DNA of 64,000 bases from JBMNCR01 sp049366695 (GCA_049366695.1 JBMNCR010000034.1:62001-126000), one strand, 5' to 3'; positions 26,536-36,616 are shown, numbered from the stretch's first letter. Numbers and translations: made by a program. The notes: generated from the letters alone by a model not told the origin.

Positions 26536-28830
26536 TTAATTTACTTCAAAATCATTTGTTACGTTATTTTCATCAGTGGATTCGTTCATTTTATCATCAT
26601 CAATACTATTTTCGTCCTCATCAGATGAATCATTGTCATCATCAATACTATTTTCATCTAAATCAGTTGAATTATTTCCCTCATCATTATCCCCATCAAA
26701 GAAATCTTCAATCTTATCAATGATATGCATGCTATTACATTCTTCCTTTGGTTCATCCCCCAGTAAATAATATTTTTCTTCTCTATTGGACTCCGGACAT
26801 TTACCTTCTACGAAAAGTAACCCTGTTTCTTTATCTACAGTTACTTTTACTATTGTAATATCTTCAAAATAACTTATCTGATCGCTTGGAACTATTAGAC
26901 TAATCACTTGGTTTGCTTCTATGTTTTTAGAATCAAAATCATTTTGTGCTAGAGGTGATAAAACTAATATTTTTTCAGTATCATCATATGTTGTCACTTT
27001 TTCCAAGTTATCATTGGGTACTAGATTATTCTTTAAAAGCTTAGAAATATAATCACCATAAACCTGTGCAGAATATTTACTACTTCCACTTACTGATTTA
27101 TTATCAACATTGCCTATCCATATTGAAGTTGAAAGTCTTCCTGTATAACCCACAAACCATAAATCCTTGTTATTTGTAGTAGTACCTGTTTTTCCACCTG
27201 TATAATAATTATTTCTTGCTGATACACCAGTTCCTCTACTAACTACATCAATTAATACGTCATTGATTTCCTTTACAGTATTTGGAGAAAGTATTTGCTT
27301 TGTATCTTCTTCATCATATTGATGCTTATACTGCACATTTTCATTACTATCTTTTATATAATCTATAAAAAAAACTTCTGTCAAAACACCTGAATTAGCG
27401 AAGACCCCGTATGCTTTAGACATCTCTAGAGGCGATATACCATAAGTCATACCTCCAAGCGCAGTTGCTAAAGAATAATCCTTTTCAGTAATAGATGTAA
27501 TACCAAATTGTTTTATAAATTCCAATGATGTATTTACCCCAATTAAATTCATAATCTTAACAGCTGGAACATTTATTGAATTTACTATTGCCTCTCTAAC
27601 AGTAATAAATCCGTAGTATTTATTACCTGAATTTTTCGGTTTATAACCATTAAAGTCTGTATACTCATCAAGAATAATCGTATTTACATTTAATACCCCA
27701 TCTTCAATAGCTTTTGAATAAATAAAAGGTTTTATAGTAGAACCTGGTTGTCTGGGTTTCACTGCCATATCAATTTCAGTGTTTCCTCCATAATATGATA
27801 GTACACTCCCCGAATAAGAATCAATGGTTACAAATGCCCCAGTGGCCGTGCCTTGAATGCCATGACTCTTTAATCCAGATTCTAATGCACTTAGTCCATA
27901 TTCTTGAATTTTACTATTTAAGGTTGTATAAATAGTAAGTCCATCATTTTGAAGACTCTCTAGAGCAAATTCTTTAGTAATTTCTTCATTATCATACTGA
28001 TCTTTCAAATACTGACAATACTCATTAATTACCTGATTGATGTATGCTTCATAACCATCCTTATATCTTCCTACTATTTCTTTTGATTCCTCATCTATAA
28101 TACTTATTTCTTCTAGAATAGCTGTTTCTGCTTCTTCTTGTGAAATATATCCTACATCTGCCATTCTCTCTAAAACTTTTTCTTGACGTTTTTTTGCTAA
28201 ATCAAAATTCTCATTAGGTTCATATGCGCTTGGTGCTTGCGGGAGACCTGCTAACATAGCACATTCAGCCAGAGACAAATCCCAAACATCTTTCCCAAAA
28301 TATTCTTTACTTGCTTCTTGCATTCCATATGTACCGGCACCTAAATATATTTCGTTTAAATACATTTCTAATATTTGATTTTTTGTATACTTTTTTTCTA
28401 ACTGCATCGCAGTTAATGCCTCATTAATTTTTCTTAAAAATGTTTTTTCAGTAGTAATCTCTTTAAACAAATTTCGAACTAATTGTTGAGTAATCGTACT
28501 TGCACCTTCAGTTATTTCTCCTTTTTTCAAATTAGTAAACATTGCCCTCATTATTCCTATTGGATCGAATCCTTTATGATCATAAAACCGTGAATCCTCA
28601 ACTGCAATAATTCCGTTAATTAAATTTTGTGGAATATAATCTATTGAGACATAACTTCTATTCTCATTATAGATTTCACCTATCATTTCATCATCTGTAG
28701 AATATATCACTGTTTTTTCCTTAGGCTTATATTCGTAATCATCAAGATTTACTGGAGAATATGTACAACCAAAAATCACTAAAGAAATTGCTAATATTAA
28801 CATTATCGTAACAATTATCTTTTTCTTCAT
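26536..28830 (-). CDS. class A penicillin-binding protein (transglycosylase/transpeptidase)
   Basis: The 764-residue protein builds peptidoglycan outside the cell. After an N-terminal membrane segment (about 4-24, ending IFGC) comes a GT51 transglycosylase domain with EDSRFYDHKGFD and TITQQLVRN. The transpeptidase domain follows, with STIK as the serine motif, SIN and KTGT. The last 50-60 residues are an Asp/Asn/Ser/Glu tail with a repeated DENSIDDD unit. The start at 28830 has AAGGTGG upstream; an ATG at 28854 is less likely. The gene lies 51 nt after the pseudouridine synthase gene, in the same direction. Confidence 0.95.
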   Translation of the reverse strand: MKKKIIVTIMLILAISLVIFGCTYSPVNLDDYEYKPKEKTVIYSTDDEMIGEIYNENRSYVSIDYIPQNLINGIIAVEDSRFYDHKGFDPIGIMRAMFTNLKKGEITEGASTITQQLVRNLFKEITTEKTFLRKINEALTAMQLEKKYTKNQILEMYLNEIYLGAGTYGMQEASKEYFGKDVWDLSLAECAMLAGLPQAPSAYEPNENFDLAKKRQEKVLERMADVGYISQEEAETAILEEISIIDEESKEIVGRYKDGYEAYINQVINEYCQYLKDQYDNEEITKEFALESLQNDGLTIYTTLNSKIQEYGLSALESGLKSHGIQGTATGAFVTIDSYSGSVLSYYGGNTEIDMAVKPRQPGSTIKPFIYSKAIEDGVLNVNTIILDEYTDFNGYKPKNSGNKYYGFITVREAIVNSINVPAVKIMNLIGVNTSLEFIKQFGITSITEKDYSLATALGGMTYGISPLEMSKAYGVFANSGVLTEVFFIDYIKDSNENVQYKHQYDEEDTKQILSPNTVKEINDVLIDVVSRGTGVSARNNYYTGGKTGTTTNNKDLWFVGYTGRLSTSIWIGNVDNKSVSGSSKYSAQVYGDYISKLLKNNLVPNDNLEKVTTYDDTEKILVLSPLAQNDFDSKNIEANQVISLIVPSDQISYFEDITIVKVTVDKETGLLFVEGKCPESNREEKYYLLGDEPKEECNSMHIIDKIEDFFDGDNDEGNNSTDLDENSIDDDNDSSDEDENSIDDDKMNESTDENNVTNDFEVN

Positions 28831-28881
28831 AATTAACCACCTTAATATTTCCATATTAGATTATTTACATAAAAATAATTT

Positions 28882-29787
28882 TTAATCAGTTATTCTTTTT
28901 ATTAAATTGTTTATATCATTTGGTAACTCTGCAACAAATTCCATTTTTTTATGAATCCTTGAATGTCTAAAGGAGATGCTTTTAGCATGAAGCGCTTGTC
29001 TACTTATATACGGAGATAATCCATTATATAAACTATCACCTACTATAGGATGATTAATACTTTTCAAATGAACTCTAATTTGGTGAGTTCTTCCTGTTTC
29101 TAATCTTAACTCCAATAAAGTATGTTTCTCAAATCTTTCAATAACTTTATAACATGTAATTGCTCTTTTGCCTTCATCCATAATCTCTCTCATTATAGAC
29201 TCTTCATTTGGTCGTCCTATTGGACTATCGATTATACCCTCGTCATTTTCAAGTGTTCCCTCAACAATTGCCAAATATATTTTCTCCACATCTCCTTTTT
29301 TCATTTCATTTTGGATATATTGGTGGGCATATTTATTCTTAGCAATTATTATTACACCAGATGTATCTCTATCTAATCTATTTACAAATCTAATTTTAGC
29401 CGATATTTCAATGTTCTGCCAATGATTAGATATAGCATTTGCTAAATTGCCACTGGGATGACTTCTAGTAGGATGAGTTACTAAACCTGGAGGTTTATTT
29501 ACTATTAATATATCATCATCCTCATGCACTATGTCAAGAGGCAAATCTTCTGGAATAGAATCTAGTTTTTCATCAGCAAGTATAATTGTGAGGATGTCAT
29601 CTTCTTCAATTAAATTATTTAATTTTCCTTTATTCCCATTTATCAATATTTGACCTTCTCTTTTTATCTGTCTAATCAATCTTGAAGAATATTGAAAATT
29701 AGCAGTTAAGTATTCTTTAACTGAATCAAACTTACCTTTATTTTCAACTTTATAAATATATGTAAAATAATTTTCCTTTAATTGCAT
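28882..29787 (-). CDS. RluA/RluD-family pseudouridine synthase
   Basis: The 301-residue protein has an N-terminal S4 RNA-binding domain (about 15-80) and a catalytic domain with RLDRDTSG near 140, whose second Asp is the catalytic residue, then GRTHQIRVH. It modifies uridines in rRNA, probably 23S. The exact target cannot be told from sequence. AGGAGG precedes the ATG. Confidence 0.93.
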   Translation of the reverse strand: MQLKENYFTYIYKVENKGKFDSVKEYLTANFQYSSRLIRQIKREGQILINGNKGKLNNLIEEDDILTIILADEKLDSIPEDLPLDIVHEDDDILIVNKPPGLVTHPTRSHPSGNLANAISNHWQNIEISAKIRFVNRLDRDTSGVIIIAKNKYAHQYIQNEMKKGDVEKIYLAIVEGTLENDEGIIDSPIGRPNEESIMREIMDEGKRAITCYKVIERFEKHTLLELRLETGRTHQIRVHLKSINHPIVGDSLYNGLSPYISRQALHAKSISFRHSRIHKKMEFVAELPNDINNLIKRITD

Positions 29788-30029
29788 GATTTCCTCCTAT
29801 TTTATAAAAATTATACACAAAAAAAATATATTTGCAACATTTATAATATTTATATAAATATATCTGTGATTATTTGCATTCAATTTTTATTAATTATTAT
29901 AAAACGTTTGCAATATTTGAAATTTATAAAATGAAAAATAATTTATTTAAACAAGATATCATTTATGAAAAAAGATTAATTTTGATTAATTATTAATAAA
30001 AATTCAAAATATTTCATAAGCTTTCATTA

Positions 30030-30205
30030 TAAAGAGACATCTTTTTATTCAAGGTAATGATGCATAACTGAATTTGCCTCTTGCTGCGCCTTTTCGCATT
30101 TTAACTTGTTATCCTTCCTAAGAAGTTCTAAGGCATACCATCATCCTTATACCACATAGAATAAGAAAATGTGTCACCATGAATTCCAAAAAGTTTAGAT
30201 ATACA
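30030..30205 (-). ncRNA. candidate structured RNA downstream of 6S RNA
   Basis: This non-coding stretch can fold into a multi-branched structure. A closing helix pairs 30139-30148 (AAGGATGATG on the minus strand) with 30051-30062. Inside are a hairpin at 30117-30133 (CCT.AGA/TCT.AGG) and one at 30085-30098 (TGCG/CGCA), and further out a CACAT/ATGTG helix. It is unusually GC-rich for an intergenic region. Size and setting would fit an orphan Clostridia RNA such as the raiA motif, but I cannot confirm the family. The strand is inferred from the neighbouring 6S gene. A 16-codon ORF (30049-30099) lies inside and is probably chance. The flank 29788-30029 shows nothing. Confidence 0.4.
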
Positions 30206-30227
30206 ATCTCACCTTAAGTACTAAAAT

Positions 30228-30245
30228 AAGCACCCTAGGGTGCTT
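30228..30245 (-). terminator. hairpin at the 3' end of 6S RNA
   Basis: AAGCACCC-TA-GGGTGCTT is a perfect inverted repeat followed on the minus strand by ATTTTAG. It is a reasonable but short-tailed terminator. Confidence 0.6.
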
Positions 30246-30429
30246 ATTACCAAAATGCCGTACCCTAAATTTTGACGCCTAGAAGAATTCCAGGTGGGTG
30301 CCCCGTTTCATGCTTTTGTCTTCCCTTTAAGGGCATGACATCCACACAAAAACAAAAGAGCTCCCTTTTAATCGTTGTAGGTTCAAAATATTAGAGCATA
30401 TCGCACATCTCAGTGATAGATAAATAATT
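30228..30429 (-). ncRNA. ssrS: 6S RNA
   Basis: The minus-strand sequence carries stretches seen in Firmicute 6S RNAs: GATGTG near the 5' end, TTTTGAACCTACAA, a GGGAG run, and ACGGGGCACCCACCTGG with AATTCTTCTAGGC in the 3' half. 6S RNA binds the housekeeping RNA polymerase holoenzyme and modulates promoter use, mostly in stationary phase. The predicted length of about 200 nt runs from the promoter at 30436 to the 8-bp hairpin at 30228-30245. The ends are estimates. Confidence 0.82.
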
Positions 30430-30435
30430 ATTTAC

Positions 30436-30464
30436 TATATACTTATTATAAAACAATTCATCAA
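30436..30464 (-). promoter_or_regulatory. promoter of 6S RNA
   Basis: Minus-strand TTGATG (30459-30464), a 17-nt spacer and TATATA (30436-30441) would start transcription near 30429, just before the conserved 6S sequence. Confidence 0.6.
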
Positions 30465-30563
30465 TTTTATAAATAGAAAAATCTGTATAAATGATTTTTT
30501 ATTTGATTAAATAAACACAATTGTTTATAATTAATAAAAATTCAGTATAAAAAGGTGATTAAA

Positions 30564-31397
30564 ATGTCAACTGAAAAAATTTTATATCAAGGCGATCCTG
30601 GTTCTTATAGCTATGAAGCTATGCTTTTATATTTTGGCGAAAATATTACTTATGAGAATAAAGATTTCTTTTCTAACGTTTTTGAAGATATATCCAATAA
30701 TAAAGCAGACTTTGGTATAGTTCCCATTGAAAATTCTACAACTGGTGGAATATATGAAGTATTTGATTTATTGAATATTCATGATAACTGTTTTATAGTA
30801 GGTGAGATTTGTGTGGAAATCAATCACAATCTTATGGCTACTAAAAACACAAAAATTGAATTTATTAAAAAGGTTTATTCTCATCCACAAGCATTAGGTC
30901 AATGTGAAGATTACATAAGAAAAATGCAATTCGAAGCTATTCCAGCAAGAAATACAGCAAGTAGTGCAAAAATGATTATGGAAATGAAAGATTCAACTTG
31001 TGCTGCTATAGCAAGTAAAATAGCTGCTAAATTTTATAACTTAGAAATTTTAAATGACAATATAAATAATTTATCTAATAATATAACGAAATTCATAATA
31101 ATCAGTAATAGCCGTATAGTCGACAAAAACTCAAATAAGATTAGTTTAATAATGATTACAGCTCATAAACCCGGAGCTCTTTATGAAGCATTGGGTTATT
31201 TTGCCAAAAATAATATCAATATTCTAAAATTAGAATCAAGACCCATTAAAAACACACCCTGGAACTACTCATTTTATGTAGATATTGAAGGTAATTTAAA
31301 TGAAAATAAAATACAAAACGCTCTCAAAGAGCTTAATAATTCTTGCACAAAGTATAAAATACTAGGGAATTATAAATGCGATAGTACTTTATTGTAG
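30564..31397 (+). CDS. pheA: prephenate dehydratase
   Basis: The 277-residue enzyme converts prephenate to phenylpyruvate in phenylalanine synthesis. The catalytic PDT domain (about 1-180) has the GSYSYEA start and FGIVPIENSTTGG. The ACT domain (about 190-270) carries GALYEALGYF and the ESRP phenylalanine-binding motif. The usual TRF motif near the end of the catalytic domain reads TKF here, a conservative change. ATG 30564 is preferred over GTG 30555 because AAGGTG sits just upstream. Confidence 0.94.
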   Translation: MSTEKILYQGDPGSYSYEAMLLYFGENITYENKDFFSNVFEDISNNKADFGIVPIENSTTGGIYEVFDLLNIHDNCFIVGEICVEINHNLMATKNTKIEFIKKVYSHPQALGQCEDYIRKMQFEAIPARNTASSAKMIMEMKDSTCAAIASKIAAKFYNLEILNDNINNLSNNITKFIIISNSRIVDKNSNKISLIMITAHKPGALYEALGYFAKNNINILKLESRPIKNTPWNYSFYVDIEGNLNENKIQNALKELNNSCTKYKILGNYKCDSTLL

Positions 31398-31494
31398 AAA
31401 TAATATATAACATTAAATACATACATTAATATAATCCATTTTTAAAATAAATATTCTACATCATACTAATCGGTTAATAAAACAGACCTTTAGC

Positions 31495-31512
31495 AAAACT
31501 GGCAAGTTTTTT
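31495..31512 (+). terminator. weak terminator after pheA
   Basis: AAAACT-GGCA-AGTTTT followed by TT forms a short stem with a U-rich 3' arm, about 100 nt past the pheA stop. Confidence 0.4.
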
Positions 31513-31537
31513 CTAAAATAAAGTAATTGATTATAAC

Positions 31538-32448
31538 TTATATTCCCTTTACAAAGTAATGGATAGCGAGTAATATAGAATTCAATTTAGTATCCATCGA
31601 GTCACTTCTAGAAGTTAATACTATAGGAATACTTGCTCCTAATATCAACCCTCCACTTTTGCATTTAGTAAAATAATTTAACGCCTTATATAAAATATTT
31701 CCACTTTCAATATTTGGCATAAGTAGTATATCAGACTTACCCGCATACATATCTTCTATATCTTTAATCTTTGCTGAATGTACTGAGACTGCATTATCTA
31801 ATGCAAATGGACCACTTACTACACAATCTTCAATAACTTTATTTATATTCCTAATTACCAACTCTTGCGCATCTAAAGTAGCTGACATTTTTTCATTGAT
31901 TTTTTCCACAGCACATACCACTGCTACTTTTGGATTGTTTATTCCTAAAGAATTACATAGCTTAACCGTATTATTAATAATCTTTTCTTTATGATCAACA
32001 TTGGGAGAAATATTCATGCCTATGTCAGTAATATATAGTAGTCTATCCGTAGTGTCTAATTCAAATACTGCACAATGACTTAGTAATGATTTATTATTCT
32101 GTTTATTTTCATTCCTAATTACTCCTTTTAATAAATCTGATGTATTTAATAGTCCTTTCATTAACACATCTGCTTTTTTGTCATTAATAAGTTGTATACA
32201 TTTTTCAACTGCCATAGTTTTATCTGGAATATTAAGAATAGTAAACTCTTCTTTTTTTAATTTAAGATTTTCAATTATATTTTCTATCTTTTTTTATCCC
32301 CAACTAAAATAGATTTAGCAATTTTTAATCTTTGAGCATTGTAAATTGCATGAATTGTATCTTTATCTTCTGCAACAGCAACAGCAATAATATGCATTGG
32401 ATAATTTTGAACGTTTGTATATAGTTCTTTAAAATTTTGTATTATCAT
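31538..32448 (-). pseudogene. ptb: phosphate butyryltransferase (Ptb/Pta family), frameshifted
   Basis: Two reading frames together encode a roughly 300-residue Ptb, which interconverts butyryl-CoA and butyryl phosphate. The first frame starts at ATG 32448 with GGAGG upstream and reads AVAVAEDKDTIHAI...ILVGDKK, then stops. The second frame carries the rest, with SHCAVFE, ATLDAQELV, GPFALDNAVS and LLMPNIESGNILYK, which follow clostridial Ptb closely. The break lies at a run of seven A on the coding strand (32289-32295); an eighth A would restore one continuous frame. It may be real inactivation, phase-variable slippage or a sequencing error. No butyrate kinase gene is adjacent. Confidence 0.85.
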
Positions 32449-32917
32449 AAGACCTCCATGATTTCATAGTAAACGATATCTGTTTCATTAAAGTTATACC
32501 CTCTATGAATATATCCTACTCAAGATATTTTAAAAACATACTACACCTACTTTTATAAACTAAATCATTTTAGACACAATGGTCATGGTTATTTCATAAA
32601 AAGTGAAATTTAATATATATGTAAGAAAACGATTGTTCAGCCCCCAAAGGAATCCCTTTACCCTACCAAACTAACAGACAACTCAACAAAAAATCGAAAA
32701 AGTAGTTAATAACATTAAGTGTAACAAAATTAATAAAGTTAGTTTTACAAAATAAATAGGTAATCAAATCTATTATTTTTAAAATAGCATTGAAAAACTA
32801 GCTTTGAATAAGCCTTCATGGGATTATCATGTGCAATGATTATAATTAACTTGAAATATCAAGCTTAAAAGTATAAACTATCATAGTATTGATTTGAAAG
32901 AAGGGAAATATAATAAA
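32449..32917. other. intergenic region before typA, no gene seen
   Basis: The 470-bp gap is AT-rich apart from a C-rich stretch near 32640-32670 containing the small inverted repeat AAAGG-AATC-CCTTT. I find no ORF, RNA gene or convincing promoter that I can name. Confidence 0.5.
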
Positions 32918-34717
32918 ATGAAAATTATAAATATAGCAGTTATCGCCCACGTAGATGCTGGGAAATCCACTTTAGTAGATGCTTTTTTATCACAGAGTGG
33001 AGTATTTAGAGAAAATGAAAATGTAGTAGATTGTGTTATGGATAGTAACGCTTTAGAAAGAGAACGCGGTATAACTATTTACTCAAAGAATTGTTCTATT
33101 ATGTATAATGATATAAAAATTAACATAGTTGATACCCCTGGACATGCGGATTTTTCATCAGAAGTGGAAAGAATAATTAAAACCGTTGACACGGTTATAT
33201 TATTAGTAGATTCAAGCGAAGGTCCTATGCCCCAAACACGATTTGTATTAAACAAATCTTTGCAATTAGGATTAAAACCAATACTACTTATCAATAAAAT
33301 TGACAAAAAAGACCAACGTGCAGAAGAAGTTGTAGATATGGTATTTGATTTGTTTTCTGAATTAAATGCTAATGAAGAACAATTAGATTTTCCTATATTA
33401 TATGGCATAGCAAAGGAAGGTATAATTAAAAGAGATATAGATGACGATTCTAAAGATATTATGCCTTTATTGGAAACAATAGTAGATCATGCAGATGTAT
33501 TCCCTGACTACTCTGAAAAACCTCTGCAATTACAAATTTCCACTTTAGCTTATGACGACTATTTAGGCAGATTAGGAATAGGCAGAATATATAGTGGCAA
33601 GATTAAAGAAGGTCAGTCTGTTGATATTGCCAAAAGAGATGGTAGTATAGGAAAAGGTAAGACAAACCAAATATTTGTTTATAATGGTTTAAAAAGAGTT
33701 TCTATAAATGAAGCAATTTCTGGAGATATTGTAGTAGTCTCCGGAATTCCTGATATTTCTATAGGTGAAACAATAGGAGAAATAAACAATCTAACTCCAA
33801 TGGAAATGATAAATATAGAAGAACCTACCTTATCTATGAATTTTTTAGTAAATACATCACCTTTTGCTGGAAAAGTTGGGAAATATGTTACTACAAGACA
33901 TATCAAAGCTCGACTAGATAGAGAATTAGAAGTTAATGTAGGACTTAAAGTTGAAGAATTAGATCAAACTGATGGTTACAAAGTATCAGGGCGTGGAGAA
34001 TTACATTTATCAATACTAATGGAAAATATGAGAAGAGAAAGCTTCGAATTAAGCGTTTCTAAACCTGAAGTTATTATGCATAGGGAAAATGGCAAATTAA
34101 TGGAACCAATAGAGAAAGTAATAATATCAGTTCCTCAAGAATATTCTGGGGCAGTAATTTCTAAATTAAATGTTAGAAAAGGCGTTATGGAATCAATGTC
34201 AGGTGAAGGTGATTATGTAAACATAGAATATTTGGTACCAACACGAGGTTTGCTGGGTTACTCTAGCGAATTTATAAACGATACCCGAGGTGAAGGTACG
34301 TTAGTTAGGCGATTTGAATGCTTTGAAGAACACAAAGGTGAAATCCCTCAAAGAACTAACGGGGTGTTAATCTCTCAATTTGATGGTGAAGCTATGTCTT
34401 ATGCACTTTCAAATCTAAGTGAAAGGGCACAATTATTCATTGAACCGGGTACTAAAGTGTATGAAGGCATGATTATTGGATTAAACTCTCGAAATGATGA
34501 TATGACAGTTAATCCTTGTAAAAACAAAAAAATGACTAATGTTCGAGCTTCTGGATCAGACGATGCAATAAAGCTTCCTCCTGCAAAACTAATGAATCTT
34601 GAAGAAGCTTTAGAATTTATCAATGATGATGAACTTGTGGAAATAACCCCAATAGACATACGTATAAGAAAAAAGCTTCTTAAAGAATTGGATAGAAAAA
34701 GAAATAGACAAATATAA
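32918..34717 (+). CDS. typA: ribosome-associated GTPase TypA/BipA
   Basis: The 599-residue translational GTPase has G motifs AHVDAGKST (G1), RERGITI (G2), DTPGHAD (G3) and NKID (G4), then EF-G-like domains and the BipA-specific C-terminal domain. It binds ribosomes and aids assembly and stress adaptation. The ATG at 32918 starts the conserved KIINIAVIAHVD; an upstream in-frame TTG at 32894 is not needed. The gene is complete and monocistronic. Confidence 0.97.
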   Translation: MKIINIAVIAHVDAGKSTLVDAFLSQSGVFRENENVVDCVMDSNALERERGITIYSKNCSIMYNDIKINIVDTPGHADFSSEVERIIKTVDTVILLVDSSEGPMPQTRFVLNKSLQLGLKPILLINKIDKKDQRAEEVVDMVFDLFSELNANEEQLDFPILYGIAKEGIIKRDIDDDSKDIMPLLETIVDHADVFPDYSEKPLQLQISTLAYDDYLGRLGIGRIYSGKIKEGQSVDIAKRDGSIGKGKTNQIFVYNGLKRVSINEAISGDIVVVSGIPDISIGETIGEINNLTPMEMINIEEPTLSMNFLVNTSPFAGKVGKYVTTRHIKARLDRELEVNVGLKVEELDQTDGYKVSGRGELHLSILMENMRRESFELSVSKPEVIMHRENGKLMEPIEKVIISVPQEYSGAVISKLNVRKGVMESMSGEGDYVNIEYLVPTRGLLGYSSEFINDTRGEGTLVRRFECFEEHKGEIPQRTNGVLISQFDGEAMSYALSNLSERAQLFIEPGTKVYEGMIIGLNSRNDDMTVNPCKNKKMTNVRASGSDDAIKLPPAKLMNLEEALEFINDDELVEITPIDIRIRKKLLKELDRKRNRQI

Positions 34718-34746
34718 AAGCTCAAATAACATATGCCATATTATAC

Positions 34747-34791
34747 AATCAAAAGGTGCTTCAATAAATAAAATGGAAGCACCTTTTGATT
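34747..34791. terminator. bidirectional terminator between typA and the anti-sigma gene
   Basis: A perfect 16-bp stem (AATCAAAAGGTGCTTC and its complement) with a 13-nt loop lies between converging genes. The A/T flanks give U-rich tails both ways. Confidence 0.75.
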
Positions 34792-34806
34792 AGCCATATT
34801 TTAAAC

Positions 34807-36099
34807 TCACTTTATTGGAATGGATAATATTTCATCATAATCAGTAGCGTAAGTAATTCTATCTATTTGCAAAGAATAACTTTCTCCACTACTTGGAAAA
34901 TTAAGTGTCCTTGTAATCATCAAAGTACCATCTTCTAGTTTATTATGTTCATAATTTATAGTTTCTTTTAGTTCAATTTTTTTTCCATCGCACCACAGAT
35001 ATACCTTTGATAACATTGTTGAATCTTCAGTTGTAATCGTCACATATGTACTATCCTTATCTTGATATATTTTGTTGATTATTATTTTATTTTTCAATAT
35101 ATTTATTTCTTTGTTCTCAATTGAATTATCTAATAGATAGTCCTCATGTACTTCATGTTCAGCACTAATGCTATTAATCTTAATATCTAAAGATTTTAAA
35201 TCTTGTGGTAGAGCATCATATTCTATTTCAAATGTAATTCCCTTTGAATCGGTACTAATACCACTTCCTAATGATTTTACTGGCACCCCATTTGCAATGA
35301 GATCCATATCAAGGATATTATTATATGTTCTTTTACTTAAAATCTCATCACTAACTAAATCAAAAATATTTCCCATACTTCCTTTTATCACGGTACTAGT
35401 AGAAGTAGCAAGTATAGACTTAATAAGAAGTGTATTATTATCTAATTTTATTTTCTTATTTACTGTTTGCTTAAGAGTATGTCCCATAGCTTTGTTTCTA
35501 TCTAATTTAAACTTAATCTCCCCTTCTTCAAGAAAGGAATCACTGGAGACAGTAATATTAAAAGTAAGATTTTTCTCAAAAAATAGAGGTGTTTCAAAAC
35601 TAGATACCCATTTTATTTCTGTTCCTTGTGTGTTTAATTCTCCTTGCCCATTATTCATATGGTAACTGCTAATAAGCCCTCTAAAAGAGAGGTTTATATT
35701 AAAATCAGAAGTATTTTCATTTGGATATATTATAGAATAAAAAGCTAACATTTGATTATCATCTATCATTATTCCATCTAAATTTATTATTAAACCATTT
35801 TTAAACTGATATCCTTTACCTATAATTTGTCCTTTACCCATTTCATCTAATTGTTGCAAAGTTCCATTCATTATTTGATTATATCCGATCAACCTGCCCC
35901 CATAGAAAGCCACAACATCAATATTATAAGTAAGTAATAAAATCACAATGATATATGTTGCTATCTTTAATAAATGTCTATTTTTTTTACTTTGTTTTTT
36001 ATTATTTAGCGAACTAATCAATCGTTGCTCCATCTCATCAGGTATTTTCACATTATCAATTCTTTTTTTTTCTTTAGATAATATTTCATCAATATTCAT
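34807..36099 (-). CDS. DUF4179-type anti-sigma factor
   Basis: The protein of about 430 residues has a short cytoplasmic N-terminus, one membrane helix (about 48-65) and a large extracytoplasmic region starting VVAFYGGRLIGYNQ, the pattern of DUF4179 proteins that partner ECF sigma factors. The start at 36099 has GGAG upstream and overlaps the sigma gene by 11 nt, which implies translational coupling. It probably holds the sigma factor at the membrane until an envelope signal is sensed. The signal is unknown. Confidence 0.8.
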   Translation of the reverse strand: MNIDEILSKEKKRIDNVKIPDEMEQRLISSLNNKKQSKKNRHLLKIATYIIVILLLTYNIDVVAFYGGRLIGYNQIMNGTLQQLDEMGKGQIIGKGYQFKNGLIINLDGIMIDDNQMLAFYSIIYPNENTSDFNINLSFRGLISSYHMNNGQGELNTQGTEIKWVSSFETPLFFEKNLTFNITVSSDSFLEEGEIKFKLDRNKAMGHTLKQTVNKKIKLDNNTLLIKSILATSTSTVIKGSMGNIFDLVSDEILSKRTYNNILDMDLIANGVPVKSLGSGISTDSKGITFEIEYDALPQDLKSLDIKINSISAEHEVHEDYLLDNSIENKEINILKNKIIINKIYQDKDSTYVTITTEDSTMLSKVYLWCDGKKIELKETINYEHNKLEDGTLMITRTLNFPSSGESYSLQIDRITYATDYDEILSIPIK

Positions 36100-36616
36100 T
36101 AAAGTCATCTCCAAGATTATCTCTTAATTTTTTTATACCTTTATTTATTCTTGATTTAACAGTACCTAAAGGTATTCCTAATAGCTTAGAAATTTTTTTA
36201 TATTCATAATCCAAATAATACCTCATCTTAATAACTTCTCGATACTTTATATTTAACTTGTATAAACATTGTTCTATAACAATTTTTCTGTCTTTATCAC
36301 TATAATTATCACTAATATGTATTTCATCTCTTATTTGAACGATATTTTTATTTTGTCTTAATATGCTCTTGCAACAATTAACTAAAATGCTACAACTCCA
36401 ACTATAAAAAGATTTGTCTTTTTTTAATTGCGTAATCTTTTCAAATAATATAACAATCATATTTTCCAAAGCATCCAGCGCATCATGTTCATTTCCCATA
36501 TATGTATAGGCTAACTTATAATAATCTTCTTTTTTATGCATTATCAACTTTACAAGGGCTTCTTTGTTTCCTTGTTTAGCTTCTTTAACAAATAGTTCTG
36601 TGTCTATTTCCCTCAC
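36089..36616 (-). CDS. ECF-type RNA polymerase sigma factor
   Basis: The 175-residue protein has sigma region 2 (YMGNEHDALDALENMIVILFEK) and region 4 (YREVIKMRYYLDYEYKKISKLLGIPLGTVKSRI). It is cotranscribed and overlapping with the anti-sigma gene. GTG 36616 is the best available start, although the GAAGGTGAG around it makes the exact start uncertain. The regulon is unknown; self-regulation is usual. Confidence 0.88.
   Translation of the reverse strand: MREIDTELFVKEAKQGNKEALVKLIMHKKEDYYKLAYTYMGNEHDALDALENMIVILFEKITQLKKDKSFYSWSCSILVNCCKSILRQNKNIVQIRDEIHISDNYSDKDRKIVIEQCLYKLNIKYREVIKMRYYLDYEYKKISKLLGIPLGTVKSRINKGIKKLRDNLGDDFNEY

Noticed and set aside
30049..30099. A 16-codon ORF within the structured RNA candidate
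   Set aside because: There is no convincing ribosome site at proper spacing, and the same bases are used in predicted helices.
32640..32670. C-rich patch with AAAGG/CCTTT stem before typA as a riboswitch
   Set aside because: I could not match it to any known class, and the stem is only five pairs.
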